A stretch of DNA of 64,000 nt from Pseudomonadota bacterium (GCA_041395565.1 JAWLAI010000010.1:62001-126000); one strand, 5' to 3'; counted from the stretch's first letter, positions 1 to 9,067 are shown. Made by a program: numbers and translations. The notes: generated by a model from the letters alone, not told the origin.

Positions 1-347
1 AGAACTTCCGCGACTACCGCGACCAGGTGACGCATCATTTCATGCGCACATCTGAGCTGGTGCAGGAAATGACCCAGAGTTATCGCTCTGTCTACGAGCA
101 CCTGGCCTCGGGAGCACAGTACTTGTGCGGTGATCCGGAGCTCAACCGACTGAACCGCCACACGCCACCGCCACTGGCCGCGGCCGACCCGCCGCAGCCG
201 CAACAGCAAGCGGAGTATGACTACGACGAGTACGCCGAACTCTCGCGCATCCGCGATGATATCGACGAACTGCTCGGCGAGGCGCCGCGTATTTCCGACA
301 TGGACATGGACGCTGCGGAGCAGGACAACCGTCCGCTCCAGCACTAG
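1..347 (+). CDS. zapG: YhcB/ZapG-like (DUF1043) protein, 5' truncated
   Basis: The reading frame is open from base 3 with no in-frame start before the window edge, so only the C-terminal ~114 residues are present. The visible part has the DUF1043 pattern: a helical stretch with SELVQEMTQSYRSVYEHLA, then an acidic, proline- and glutamine-rich tail. In the family the missing N-terminus is one transmembrane helix followed by a coiled coil. YhcB/ZapG is an inner-membrane protein linking cell-envelope growth and division in Gammaproteobacteria. The assignment rests on the coiled-coil/tail pattern. The GTG at 27 is internal and is not the true start. Confidence 0.75.
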   Translation, partial: NFRDYRDQVTHHFMRTSELVQEMTQSYRSVYEHLASGAQYLCGDPELNRLNRHTPPPLAAADPPQPQQQAEYDYDEYAELSRIRDDIDELLGEAPRISDMDMDAAEQDNRPLQH

Positions 348-438
348 CGTCTCCGAGAACCTATCTCGTAAAACGCGAGCAGCAGGTCATCCCGCAGCTG
401 GCTGACTCATGCAACAGGCCGGCACGGAGCTGCACGGC

Positions 439-855
439 CTATTCGCCGCTGACGGTCACCGTGACCACGCGCCGGTGCCCCACGCTGCGGTGCTCCCACA
501 GGTAGATGCCCTGCCAGGTACCGAGCGCGCAATGGCCCCGACTGACCGGGACTGTCAGATCGGTGTGTGTCAGTATGCTGCGTACATGCGCGGGCATGTC
601 ATCCGGCCCTTCCAGGGTGTGTACGAACACCGGATCCCCGTCCGGTACCAGGCGCGCCATGAAACGTTCCAGATCCGCCCGCACGTCAGGATCCGCGTTT
701 TCGCAGATCATCAGCGACGCGCTGGTGTGTTGTACGAACAGGTGACACAGACCCGTCGAGATGCCGGCATTCTGCACCACGTCCTGGACCCGTTCTGTGA
801 CGGGATAGCTGCCCCGGCCACGGGTAGCGACCTGCAGGATGGCCTGGTAAATCAC
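439..855 (-). CDS. yjbQ: YjbQ family protein (secondary thiamine-phosphate synthase / UPF0047)
   Basis: This 138-residue protein has the normal length of the UPF0047/YjbQ family. Recognisable family features are GLCHLFVQHTSASLMICENA near residues 35-54, the DVRADLERFMARLVP segment, and the C-terminal stretch LGTWQGIYLWEHR followed by RRVVTVTVSGE. Members are small trimeric cytosolic proteins; Escherichia coli YjbQ has weak thiamine-phosphate synthase activity, but the physiological role is unsettled. It lies immediately downstream of, and overlaps by 4 bases, the 75-residue ORF at 852-1079, so the two are probably translated together. Confidence 0.9.
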   Translation of the reverse strand: MIYQAILQVATRGRGSYPVTERVQDVVQNAGISTGLCHLFVQHTSASLMICENADPDVRADLERFMARLVPDGDPVFVHTLEGPDDMPAHVRSILTHTDLTVPVSRGHCALGTWQGIYLWEHRSVGHRRVVTVTVSGE

Positions 856-1079
856 CGGGATGCACTCTCGTAAACCGCCATTATCGACTGTAATTCCTCC
901 AGCACGGACAGTCGCTCGGCGGCGGACAACCGTGCCGTGGCGGCCAGTTCCTGGCCTGTACGCAGGGCCTGGATATACTCGTAGACCTTGTCACAACCCT
1001 GCTGACAGAGCTGCTCGACACAGCGCTCGACTGCGCCGTCTTCATCCAACTTATTATATTTATTATAAATATCAGACAT
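852..1079 (-). CDS. Small conserved hypothetical protein
   Basis: A 75-residue, mostly helical, soluble protein with three cysteines (VERCVEQLCQQGCDKV, residues 17-32). It overlaps the following yjbQ gene by four bases in the classic stop/start arrangement, which supports it being real and co-translated. The N-terminus (SDIYNKYNKLDEDGAVE) is encoded by an AT-rich stretch unlike its neighbours. I recognise no named domain. Its upstream region (1080-1212) is divergent from the lipoprotein gene at 1213 and presumably carries promoters for both directions. Confidence 0.65.
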   Translation of the reverse strand: MSDIYNKYNKLDEDGAVERCVEQLCQQGCDKVYEYIQALRTGQELAATARLSAAERLSVLEELQSIMAVYESASR

Positions 1080-1212
1080 ATGCTGGAAGACGATAGCGGA
1101 AATAACACCTGGATCACAGATTCCCGCACGCTGGCGTACTAGGCTGGAATCCGCGAGTTCAGCTGGAGCGGTAGATGATACCGCAGTATACGGGCTGACG
1201 GGGGGTACACCG

Positions 1213-1707
1213 ATGAATCACATGACATTCGCCTGTTGCGCACTCGTCATGGCTTGTGGCTGTCTGTCGGCCTGCACCACCGCCCGCTCGCCATTCCCCG
1301 TGTCGGACATGATCGCCTCCAGCGCAATTCCGCCGGCCGACCCGGCCCTGGATCATTATATTGCGCGGGTGCCCGGCGATGTGGCAGAAACCGCGACGGT
1401 GGCAAGGGCCATGACGCATATTTCCCTTGGCCGGGCACGCGAGCAGGCCGGGCAGGAACTGTGCGATGGCGGACGCCTCATACCGGGGGAAGTCGCCAGT
1501 GTCACCGGACCGGTTCCCGCCGCCAACCAGGGCGAGAGTGTATCCAGACCGGTATGGTACTACCGTATCAGCCAGCAACCCGGCCTGCACGGCTGTACGG
1601 CCGTGGAGGAATCACGGCTGTTCCAGGCTATGCAGGAGAACCTGCCCGCATGGATCACGATAGAACGTGCCCACACCGCCTACACGGAACTCGGCTTGCT
1701 GGAATAA
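1213..1707 (+). CDS. Putative secreted lipoprotein of unknown function
   Basis: A 164-residue protein that begins with a short hydrophobic signal ending in a lipobox-like CLSAC (residues 17-21), so the mature protein probably starts at a lipidated cysteine. The mature part carries two further cysteines (ELCDGG and LHGCTAVEE) that could form a disulfide. No known domain is visible. The gene converges on the YihY/BrkB gene, and the last 28 bases of the two coding regions overlap tail to tail (1680-1707). An ATG four codons in (residue 4) is an alternative start. Confidence 0.6.
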   Translation: MNHMTFACCALVMACGCLSACTTARSPFPVSDMIASSAIPPADPALDHYIARVPGDVAETATVARAMTHISLGRAREQAGQELCDGGRLIPGEVASVTGPVPAANQGESVSRPVWYYRISQQPGLHGCTAVEESRLFQAMQENLPAWITIERAHTAYTELGLLE

Positions 1708-3089
1708 TCCCGAATTTGCTCCGGCAGGTTTGATGGCTCCAACTCCGCATTGAGCGGCGCAACGAGATCGCGCAGCGAACGCTCCTGCAGACTGCCACGC
1801 AGCGACTGCGAGAGCGACTCCATCAGCTGCGCCACGGCGTCCGACGTCGCCAGCTGATCCACACTCAGGAACCTGCTCTCCCCGGCCCGGCGCACGGCAT
1901 CGAGCATGTCGGTCAGCCGCATGGTGTCCAGGTCATGTGTCGGCAGATAGACCGTCGCATCCTCGTTCTGGATCTCCACCAGATAACCGGCGGCTACGAG
2001 TATCGCGAGCAGGCGGCTGACCGGTTCGTCCGGAAGCCCCAGGCGGTCGATCAGCTGTTCCAGCTGCCAGGGCGGCCTGTCATGCAGATGATGGTAGCCG
2101 ATGAGATACATGATCTGCAGCGCCAGCTGCTCTCGCAGTCGGTTGCTGAGCACGAAACGCACGCGGTGCAGGGTCATGAACTTGGGATTCTGCACGAAAT
2201 AGGCGATCTGAGAACCCACCAGCAGGATGAGCCAACTCAGGTAAGTCCAGATCAGCAACAGTATGAGGATAGCGAAGCTGGAGTAGATCGCAGCGTATTT
2301 CGCCGACGAGACAATGAACGTTGCGAAGCCCCAGCCGGTAATTTTCCACAGCACCCCTGCGAGCACTCCGCCGACCAATGCAGCGCGAAACTGCACCCTG
2401 GTATTGGGCATGACGATATAGATAAAGGTAAATGCAAGACATACCAGTATGTAGGGGACCGTGCGGCTTAACAGCAGGAACAGTGTCCCGAACGGTTCGA
2501 TCGATGCCAGCTTGTGCGCGGTTTCCGTTCCGAATATTGCAGCAGTGAAGCCTACTGCGCTGAAGATCAGCACCGGCCCGATGGTGATTACACTGAGATA
2601 GTTGCTGAAACGCTGCGCCATGGGCCGCAGGCGCTCGATCTGCCAGACGAAGTTGAATGCCGACTCGATCTTCTGGACCAGGGCAATTACGGTGTATATC
2701 AGGAAAGCGAATCCGACCGACCCGAGCATTCCGACTTTGATGTTATCGACAAAGCCGATGATCGTGCTGGCCACCTCAGCACCACTCGGACCAAACGGCT
2801 CCAGCAGGATGCCGAAGAGGTAATGTTCCAGACGCTGGTGATAGCCGAAACCCTTGAGCACGGACAGGCTTACCGCCAGCAGCGGCACGATGGACAGCAG
2901 TGTCGTATAGACCAGGCTCATGGCCCGGAGATTAAGTTGCCCGCCCATGAGTTCACGCAGCAGCATATGTACCACCCGCAGCACGAACACGAGCACCCGG
3001 CGCACACCAGCCAGGCTGCGCAGGTCGTCATCCCAGACATACGCCCTGAGCACCGCAATCAGCCTGGCAAGATAATGCAGCATTCCCAT
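1680..3089 (-). CDS. yihY: YihY/BrkB family inner-membrane protein
   Basis: About 469 residues from the chosen ATG at 3089, which is preceded on the coding strand by an AGGGAG ribosome-binding site; a longer frame to 3155 lacks one. The N-terminal two thirds have at least six hydrophobic helices with the family signature LRAMSLVYTTLLSIVPLLA, and the motif GSQIAYFVQNP marks the end of the membrane domain. The soluble C-terminal third (residues ~300-469) resembles the winged-helix-like extension found in proteobacterial members. YihY/BrkB proteins are inner-membrane proteins of unknown transport role; the old label ribonuclease BN is wrong. A second paralogue without the C-terminal extension is at 40146-41069. 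Confidence 0.88.
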   Translation of the reverse strand: MGMLHYLARLIAVLRAYVWDDDLRSLAGVRRVLVFVLRVVHMLLRELMGGQLNLRAMSLVYTTLLSIVPLLAVSLSVLKGFGYHQRLEHYLFGILLEPFGPSGAEVASTIIGFVDNIKVGMLGSVGFAFLIYTVIALVQKIESAFNFVWQIERLRPMAQRFSNYLSVITIGPVLIFSAVGFTAAIFGTETAHKLASIEPFGTLFLLLSRTVPYILVCLAFTFIYIVMPNTRVQFRAALVGGVLAGVLWKITGWGFATFIVSSAKYAAIYSSFAILILLLIWTYLSWLILLVGSQIAYFVQNPKFMTLHRVRFVLSNRLREQLALQIMYLIGYHHLHDRPPWQLEQLIDRLGLPDEPVSRLLAILVAAGYLVEIQNEDATVYLPTHDLDTMRLTDMLDAVRRAGESRFLSVDQLATSDAVAQLMESLSQSLRGSLQERSLRDLVAPLNAELEPSNLPEQIRDYSSKPSSV

Positions 3090-3305
3090 CAATCTCCCTG
3101 TACCCGCGGCCCGCCTCCCTGCTATGCCGGCGCATTCCGCCATGCAATCGGCCATGGCATATCAGGACACGTCCTTGCGGCAAGGTCCGTGCTGCGCCGG
3201 GCACCGGCCGGCGGCGGATCGAGACAATTGGCGATCCAGCCTAAAGCAAGACCGCGCGTCGCCGATACCACCTGATGTGTTGCAACCCCCCCGCGAGCGC
3301 AAGAA

Positions 3306-4808
3306 ATGAGCGATAATTCAGGCAATAAGCAGCGACTCCTGATAGTCGACGACTCCAAGGTCATCCGGGTCACCGCCCGCAAGATCCTGCAGAACCGCTT
3401 CCAAACCGTCGAAGCCGTCGATGGTAACAATGCCTGGGATATCCTGACCAGCCAGGAACCGTTTTCCCTGATCATATCCGATCTCACCATGCCGAACCTG
3501 GATGGTTTCGGTTTGCTGGAGAAGATCCGCAGCTCGAACGAACCGCACATCCGCAACATACCTGTCATCATCATCACGGGGGCCAATGATTCCGAGGCCA
3601 CCATGCAGCGCGCCAGCGCTGCCGGCGCGACCGATTTCATCGGCAAGCCGTTCGACTCCGTCCACCTGCTCGCACGGACCGAGGCACACGCCGGGGCCTA
3701 TGCGACGAACAACGCACTGACGGAGGAAAATATCCTGCTCGAGGATCAGGCACTGGCAGACCCCCTGACGGGACTCGCCAACGATACGGCGTTCATGGAA
3801 CAAGGCTGTGCACTGCTGGCGTATGCGATCAGGCATGATTCCACCCTGGCACTGGCCAGTCTCGAGATCGACAATTTTGATGTCATCGTGAAAACGCACG
3901 ACGCCGAAGCCGGCGAGCTCGTAATCAAGTCCGTCGCCTCGGCATTGGCGGCGAATATCCGCAAGGAAGATCTCGCAGCACGCACGGGTGCCGCACGTTT
4001 CGCCCTGCTGCTGCCGGGCATGAATGTCTCCGGCGTTGGCAAGCTTTCCGAACGCATCACCGCTGATATCGGCAAGCATGCCGTCATCAGTGCGGGCAAG
4101 CGCGTACGCTTCACCGTCAGCATTGGTATTGCCGCGCCCGAGATCCGCGCGGATACCGGATTCGATGAACTGCTCGCTGCTGCAGGCGAGAGCCTGAAGC
4201 AGGCCGTGGCCAAAGGCGGCAACCGCGTGGTCCCGCCGACATCGCCACAGCGCACCGCCGAGCATCCTGCAGGTGCAAGCGATACCGAGTGGACGCTGGA
4301 GCCCATGGAGCAGAAGGCCAGCTTCGAGGCGTCGGAACCGGAAGCCGACATTGCAACCCTTGAGGAATTGCAGGTCGAGGCCGTGGAGGCGCTCCCCGGA
4401 ATCGAGGTCGATGCAGCAATGGATTCCGAGATAATCACGTTAACAGCGACACCCGAGATCGAGGAAGCCACAGACGCGGCGACCTTCGCCGGCACGACGG
4501 TTGCGGACGCTGCCATTGAGGAGGAAGAAGAAGAGACCATAGTCATCACTTCCCCCTACAGTCTCTACGACCTGGACGAGGTTGAACTCGCCGGCGGCGT
4601 GCACGGGCACGAAGCAGACGTGGAGACCGCCAGCGAGACAGCGGTAGCCAGCACACCGGCTCCGGCTCCGGCACCCGCCCCGGCCGAGACGGAGCGTCCA
4701 GCGGCTGCAAGCGAAACGGTCGAAGACGACGATCTGGATTTCCTGGAACCCCGCCCGGGTCTCATCAGGCGTCTGCTGGGCGCCCTGTTCGGCCGTCGCA
4801 GCGACTAG
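3306..4808 (+). CDS. Response regulator with degenerate GGDEF domain
   Basis: A 500-residue protein. Residues ~8-130 form a receiver domain: acidic pair in LLIVDDSKVIRVTARKIL, phospho-acceptor in SDLTMPNLDGFGLLEKIR, and the conserved lysine in DFIGKPFD. Residues ~150-305 are a GGDEF-type domain (ADPLTGLANDTAF at the front, RVRFTVSIGIA at the back). The catalytic GGDEF signature is replaced by GAARF (in ARTGAARFALLLPG), so diguanylate cyclase activity is unlikely. The inhibitory-site RxxD (RKED), five residues before the signature, is kept, so it may bind c-di-GMP. Residues ~320-480 are an acidic, alanine/proline-rich linker, and the protein ends in a basic, hydrophobic tail (GLIRRLLGALFGRRSD) that may touch the membrane. 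Confidence 0.85.
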   Translation: MSDNSGNKQRLLIVDDSKVIRVTARKILQNRFQTVEAVDGNNAWDILTSQEPFSLIISDLTMPNLDGFGLLEKIRSSNEPHIRNIPVIIITGANDSEATMQRASAAGATDFIGKPFDSVHLLARTEAHAGAYATNNALTEENILLEDQALADPLTGLANDTAFMEQGCALLAYAIRHDSTLALASLEIDNFDVIVKTHDAEAGELVIKSVASALAANIRKEDLAARTGAARFALLLPGMNVSGVGKLSERITADIGKHAVISAGKRVRFTVSIGIAAPEIRADTGFDELLAAAGESLKQAVAKGGNRVVPPTSPQRTAEHPAGASDTEWTLEPMEQKASFEASEPEADIATLEELQVEAVEALPGIEVDAAMDSEIITLTATPEIEEATDAATFAGTTVADAAIEEEEEETIVITSPYSLYDLDEVELAGGVHGHEADVETASETAVASTPAPAPAPAPAETERPAAASETVEDDDLDFLEPRPGLIRRLLGALFGRRSD

Positions 4809-4993
4809 AACCTATCGCATAACCCCTGCGACCCGCGGGGATCCCCGCATCCACACCTCCTCATGCGGTGCCGCCGGCTGCACCTGCCAAGCCGGCGCCG
4901 CGACAACTCCCTGCGGGATGGCAATGGCCCGCAGTCACTGCATATAATGTCACCCCAAGCAGACTGTATGCAGCACGGCCGGGAAGTGTCCAG

Positions 4994-5476
4994 ATGCCAT
5001 CGTTCGATATCGTTTCAGAAGTCGACATGCATGAAGTCGCCAACGCCATTGACCAGTCCAACCGCGAGGTCGGCAACCGCTTCGATTTCAAGGGCAGCGA
5101 TTCGCGCATCGAACGTAATGATACCGTGCTCACGGTATCCAGCGACAGCGAGTTCCAAGTCAGGCAGATCCTAGACATCCTGCACCAGAAACTGGCCAAA
5201 CGCGGGGTCGATATCGCCGCGCTGGAACAGGACGAGATCATCAGCCGCGGCAACAAGGCCAGCGTGACAATCACCGTGCGCCAGGGCATCGATCAGGACA
5301 CCGCCAGGGAACTGATCAAGCTGATCAAGGGCTCGAAACTGAAGGTCCAGGGCAGCATCCAGGGCGACAAGGTGCGTATTGCCGGCAAGAAGCGCGATGA
5401 TCTGCAGGCGGCTATCGGGTTGTTGCGCGAGGCCGGGATCGAGTTGCCACTGCAGTTCATCAACTTCCGGGATTGA
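4994..5476 (+). CDS. yajQ: YajQ family cyclic-di-GMP-binding / nucleotide-binding protein
   Basis: From the ATG at 4994 the protein is 160 residues, the standard UPF0234/YajQ length. It starts with MPSFDIVSEVDMHEVANAI and contains the family hallmarks NREVGNRFDFKGS and KLIKGSKLKVQGSIQGDKVR, ending LPLQFINFRD. Upstream in-frame codons give a non-homologous extension and are not used. YajQ proteins are small cytosolic proteins with two ferredoxin-like folds; some Xanthomonas and Pseudomonas members bind c-di-GMP and act with a transcription factor. Its neighbour, the degenerate GGDEF regulator at 3306, is suggestive of second-messenger sensing, but adjacency alone does not prove a link. Confidence 0.95.
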   Translation: MPSFDIVSEVDMHEVANAIDQSNREVGNRFDFKGSDSRIERNDTVLTVSSDSEFQVRQILDILHQKLAKRGVDIAALEQDEIISRGNKASVTITVRQGIDQDTARELIKLIKGSKLKVQGSIQGDKVRIAGKKRDDLQAAIGLLREAGIELPLQFINFRD

Positions 5477-5584
5477 GCGCCGGGCCGGAACGAGCGACGG
5501 ACGCTTATCCCCGCCTGTTCAGAGCGCCGCCATTTGGACTAAAATACCCAATTTCATCAGCACAACCCAGGCGAAAATCCGACC

Positions 5585-6124
5585 ATGACACAAACAGGAC
5601 AGCCCCGCATTGTCGGCAAGAGCAGTTTCACCAAAGAGGAACTGCTGGAATGCGGCCACGCCCGCTTATTCGGACCTGGCAACGCCCAGTTACCATTGCC
5701 GCCCATGCTGATGTTCGACAGGATCACCCAGATCAACAACAACGGCGGCGAGCACAGCAAGGGCCAGATCGTCGCCGAACTGGATGTGACTCCGGACCTC
5801 TGGTTCTTTGCCTGCCATTTCGAGAATGACCCGGTGATGCCAGGTTGCCTAGGGCTGGACGCCATGTGGCAGCTGGTCGGCTTCTACCTCGGCTGGGCCG
5901 GCAGCCCCGGACGCGGACGCGCGCTGGGCGCAGGCGAAGTCAAGTTCAGCGGCCAGGTCACTCCGAAAACCAGACTGATCACCTACCGCATCCACATGAA
6001 ACGCGTGATCCAGCGCAAGTTGAACATGGGCATTGCTGATGGCGTGATGGAAGCGGACGGGCGCGCAATTTACAGTGCCAGCAACCTGCGCGTTGGCTTG
6101 TTCACCTCCACCGAGAACTTCTAG
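5585..6124 (+). CDS. fabA: 3-hydroxydecanoyl-[ACP] dehydratase/isomerase FabA
   Basis: A 179-residue FabA of canonical length. It dehydrates 3-hydroxydecanoyl-ACP and isomerises trans-2- to cis-3-decenoyl-ACP, the entry step to unsaturated fatty acids in the cytosol. The catalytic histidine is in FFACHFENDPVMPGCLGLD and the catalytic aspartate in LGLDAMWQLVGFYLGW; LPPMLMFDRIT near the N-terminus is a family motif. FabB follows only 11 bases after the stop, giving the fabA-fabB pair found together in many Gammaproteobacteria. Confidence 0.98.
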   Translation: MTQTGQPRIVGKSSFTKEELLECGHARLFGPGNAQLPLPPMLMFDRITQINNNGGEHSKGQIVAELDVTPDLWFFACHFENDPVMPGCLGLDAMWQLVGFYLGWAGSPGRGRALGAGEVKFSGQVTPKTRLITYRIHMKRVIQRKLNMGIADGVMEADGRAIYSASNLRVGLFTSTENF

Positions 6125-6135
6125 GGCCATACATT

Positions 6136-7359
6136 ATGCGTCGCGTAGTCATCACCGGTATCGGCATCGTCTCCAGCCTTGGCAATAACAAGGCAGAGGT
6201 CACCAGTTCCCTGCGTGACGGTCGTTCCGGCATCGAGTACATCGAGGAATACAAGGAGCTTGGCTTTCGCAGCCAGATCGCAGGCACGCTCAAGATCGAC
6301 CCGGATGCTCTGATCGACCGCAAGCTGCGCCGCTTCATGGGTAACAGTGCCGCCTACAACTACATCGCGATGCAGGAAGCCATCGAGGATGCCGGCCTGC
6401 CCGGGGACATGGTATCAAACGACCGCACCGGCCTCATTGCAGGCTCGGGCGGAGCGTCGACCGAGAACGTCGCGCTGGCCATCGATACGCTGCGCGAGAA
6501 GGGTATACGCCGGGTCGGGCCGTATATGGTTCCGCGCACCATGTCGAGCACGAACTCAGCCTGCCTGGCCACGCCATTCCAGATCCGTGGCGTCAACTAC
6601 TCGATCAGCTCCGCCTGCTCCACCAGCGCGCACTGCATCGGCAACGGCTACGAACTGATCCAGTTCGGCAAGCAGGATATCGTCTTCGCGGGCGGCGGTG
6701 AGGAATTACACTGGACATTGACATTGATGTTCGATGCCATGGGCGCACTCTCGTCCAAATACAACGCAACACCCGCGACCGCTTCCAGACCCTACGATGC
6801 CACCCGCGACGGTTTCGTGATCGCCGGCGGCGGCGGCATGCTGGTGCTTGAGGAACTCGAACACGCGCGCGCGCGTGGCGCGCGGATCTACGCGGAACTG
6901 GTCGGATACGGCGCCACTTCCGATGGCTATGACATGGTGCAGCCATCCGGCGAAGGCGCGGTGCGCTGCATGCGCCAGGCCCTGGCCACGGTCAGCGAAC
7001 CGATCGATTACATCAACGCGCACGGCACCAGCACGCCGGTCGGCGACATGCGCGAGTTGGAAGCCGTACGGACCGTATTCGGCGAGAACATACCCAGGAT
7101 CAACTCAACCAAGTCGCTGTCGGGCCATTCCCTGGGTGCCGCCGGCGTGCACGAGGCGATCTACTCGCTGCTCATGATGCAGAAGGACTTTCTCTGCGCC
7201 TCGGCCAATATTACCGAACTGGATCCGCTGGGCGCCGATTTTCCAATCATCCGCGAACGCATTGACAATGCAAATACCAGGATCGTCATGTCGAACAGTT
7301 TTGGCTTTGGCGGTACCAACGCAACCCTGATATTCAGACGCTGGCAGGACGAGGCCTGA
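6136..7359 (+). CDS. fabB: 3-oxoacyl-[ACP] synthase I FabB
   Basis: A 407-residue KAS I enzyme that elongates cis-3-decenoyl-ACP and saturated acyl-ACPs. The Cys-His-His active site is visible: nucleophile cysteine in YSISSACSTSAHCIGNG, first histidine in YINAHGTSTPVGD, second in SLSGHSLGAAGVHE. The glycine-rich C-terminal NSFGFGGTNATLIF is also standard. It forms a two-gene operon with fabA (11-base gap) for unsaturated fatty-acid synthesis, and converges with the thioredoxin-fold gene that ends at 7366. Confidence 0.98.
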   Translation: MRRVVITGIGIVSSLGNNKAEVTSSLRDGRSGIEYIEEYKELGFRSQIAGTLKIDPDALIDRKLRRFMGNSAAYNYIAMQEAIEDAGLPGDMVSNDRTGLIAGSGGASTENVALAIDTLREKGIRRVGPYMVPRTMSSTNSACLATPFQIRGVNYSISSACSTSAHCIGNGYELIQFGKQDIVFAGGGEELHWTLTLMFDAMGALSSKYNATPATASRPYDATRDGFVIAGGGGMLVLEELEHARARGARIYAELVGYGATSDGYDMVQPSGEGAVRCMRQALATVSEPIDYINAHGTSTPVGDMRELEAVRTVFGENIPRINSTKSLSGHSLGAAGVHEAIYSLLMMQKDFLCASANITELDPLGADFPIIRERIDNANTRIVMSNSFGFGGTNATLIFRRWQDEA

Positions 7360-7365
7360 GCGACA

Positions 7366-8454
7366 TCACCTGAACTGTTGTGGCGTGCGCGCTTCACGCC
7401 AGCGCTGGAAGGTCGCGTAGTCCCGATAGCCACCTTCGAGGATGAAATCCAGCACGTTCTGCAGCCGATAGAACTGCACCACGGAATCGACGCGGATGAT
7501 CTCGCTGCCGTCGGCATCGAAAAAGATCAATGTCGGCGTATAGAACAGCCGCATCGCCTCGGCCCATTTGCGTGCCGTCGTCCGCTCACCGCCAGGTGTA
7601 ACCACCGGCGTATCGTCCCAATACGATAACTGGACCACCTCCAGCTGCTGCATGCGCTGCTTGATGGCCGGTTCCTGCAACGGCCCGGTATGCAGCACGT
7701 CGCAGGCATGGCAGTTGCCCTGCTCGAAGATGACGAGCAGCGGACGCTCACCGTGCCTGCGGCTACGATCGAGCATGTAAGGCCCTGGCAGAAAATAGGA
7801 TTCCTCGCTCAGCTCCCCGGGCTCGAACACCAGCGGCACATCCGCGCGCGCGAGGTAGTCACGAAAGGCCTCGTGCCGATAATGTCCGTCCGCGACATAT
7901 TCCAGCGCCGCCCGAAACCGGTACGGCGGGTAATAGCCGCGCAGGCGCAGGGCTTCCTCGCCGTCGACGTCATAGAAGACGAGCGATGGAGTGAAGTTGG
8001 TCTGCTCGCGCGCCGCGAAGCGATGTTCGTCGAGCGATTCACCCTCCAGATCGGTGACGGTATTCTGTCCGTGGATGTCGATGCCTATGATGTCGAAATG
8101 CGCCTGCAGGTAGCTGCGTATATCCTCCTTGGCGAGGTCTTTTTCCAGGAATTGCCGGCAGTAGGCACAATATTTCTGTCCGAAATAAACGATCAGACCT
8201 GCCTTCCCGGCCCCATGCGCCTCCTGCAGATCTTCGCGCAGATCCAGGAAACTGAGCTTGAACCATTCCGGGTAGCTCAGCGGTTCCTCCAGCGGCTGAT
8301 CGTCGAACAGCAGGTGATCATCATCTTCCACGGCAGCTGCCGGCGGAACCAGCACCAGCCAGAGCAGTACCAGACCGGCCCGGAGGACGTCGCGCCACGG
8401 TGCGGCCGGCCGCCCAAGCCGGTCATGATGCATCTTTTCCGACCGCGTCCTCAT
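7366..8454 (-). CDS. Secreted protein with two thioredoxin-like domains
   Basis: A 362-residue protein with a basic N-terminus and hydrophobic segment ending PPAAAVEDD (residues ~24-44), consistent with export to the periplasm. It has two thioredoxin-like modules. The first (~65-190) carries QKYCAYCRQFLEKDL with a later cis-proline-type NFTPSLVFYD. The second (~215-345) carries EQGNCHACDVLH with the matching YTPTLIFFDADG. This resembles SoxW-like thioredoxins, duplicated. Its ATG lies three bases after the queD stop, so the two are co-transcribed, although no functional link is obvious. Likely role: thiol reduction or cytochrome/sulfur-protein maturation; the substrate is unknown. Confidence 0.75.
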   Translation of the reverse strand: MRTRSEKMHHDRLGRPAAPWRDVLRAGLVLLWLVLVPPAAAVEDDDHLLFDDQPLEEPLSYPEWFKLSFLDLREDLQEAHGAGKAGLIVYFGQKYCAYCRQFLEKDLAKEDIRSYLQAHFDIIGIDIHGQNTVTDLEGESLDEHRFAAREQTNFTPSLVFYDVDGEEALRLRGYYPPYRFRAALEYVADGHYRHEAFRDYLARADVPLVFEPGELSEESYFLPGPYMLDRSRRHGERPLLVIFEQGNCHACDVLHTGPLQEPAIKQRMQQLEVVQLSYWDDTPVVTPGGERTTARKWAEAMRLFYTPTLIFFDADGSEIIRVDSVVQFYRLQNVLDFILEGGYRDYATFQRWREARTPQQFR

Positions 8455-8457
8455 CCG

Positions 8458-8865
8458 CTACCCGCCCGGACGATAGCTCGCGAGGCTGGTTTCGGTCTCC
8501 CACAGCGCCACCTCGACCACGGGAAACCCCCGCGCAGCGACGTAATCGTAGATCATGCGGGCGATAACCTCCGCGGTGGGATTTTCCTCCGTGACGTGCA
8601 AACGCTCGCCGGCGCTGCGCAGCAACGGGACAAGCGGGTCGTCGCGACACAGCAGCAGGGTGTGATCGATCTCCGTATCCAGCCAGCCGCCCACCGCACG
8701 CTTGAGCTCGCTGAAGTCCTCCACCATGCCACGCGCATCCAGCTGCGTGCTCTCCAGGGTGATGACCGCGCGCGCGTTGTGTCCGTGCAGATGCCTGCAC
8801 TTGCCGGCATAGTTGAGCAGGCGGTGGCCATAGCAGAATGATACTGACTTCGTAACACGATACAT
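8458..8865 (-). CDS. queD: 6-carboxy-5,6,7,8-tetrahydropterin synthase (QueD/PTPS family)
   Basis: A 135-residue protein of the 6-pyruvoyl-tetrahydropterin synthase fold. The zinc-binding histidines are visible in SFCYGHRLL and in CRHLHGHN, with the catalytic cysteine of the latter segment; VEDFSELKRAVGGWLDTEIDHTLLL and NPTAEVIARMIYDY are typical of the family. QueD converts 7,8-dihydroneopterin triphosphate to 6-carboxytetrahydropterin on the route to queuosine. No other queuosine gene is nearby. It is the first gene of a two-gene minus-strand unit, divergent from the Sel1-repeat gene at 9068. Confidence 0.92.
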   Translation of the reverse strand: MYRVTKSVSFCYGHRLLNYAGKCRHLHGHNARAVITLESTQLDARGMVEDFSELKRAVGGWLDTEIDHTLLLCRDDPLVPLLRSAGERLHVTEENPTAEVIARMIYDYVAARGFPVVEVALWETETSLASYRPGG

Positions 8866-9067
8866 ACTCGCTTCCGGATTCAGGCAGTTAGCTGACTAAA
8901 ATAAGAGAATACCTGCGCTAGCGCGGATAACCGGGCCATCTGCATGACGGATTCCCACCCCTGCCGCCATTTTATGAACCCTACCCCACCAAGGCTATAC
9001 ATATCTTGAACATTGTTATTAGAATGCGGGGCATGTCGATGATTCCAAACAGCTTGGCAGGCAGCTG

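Noticed and set aside
1680..3089. Ribonuclease BN label for the YihY/BrkB protein
   Set aside because: The family is an integral membrane family; true RNase BN is an unrelated metallo-beta-lactamase enzyme.
4868..4993. 42-residue N-terminal extension of YajQ
   Set aside because: The extension is Pro/Ala/Arg-rich and not homologous; MPSFDIVSEVD at 4994 is the family start.
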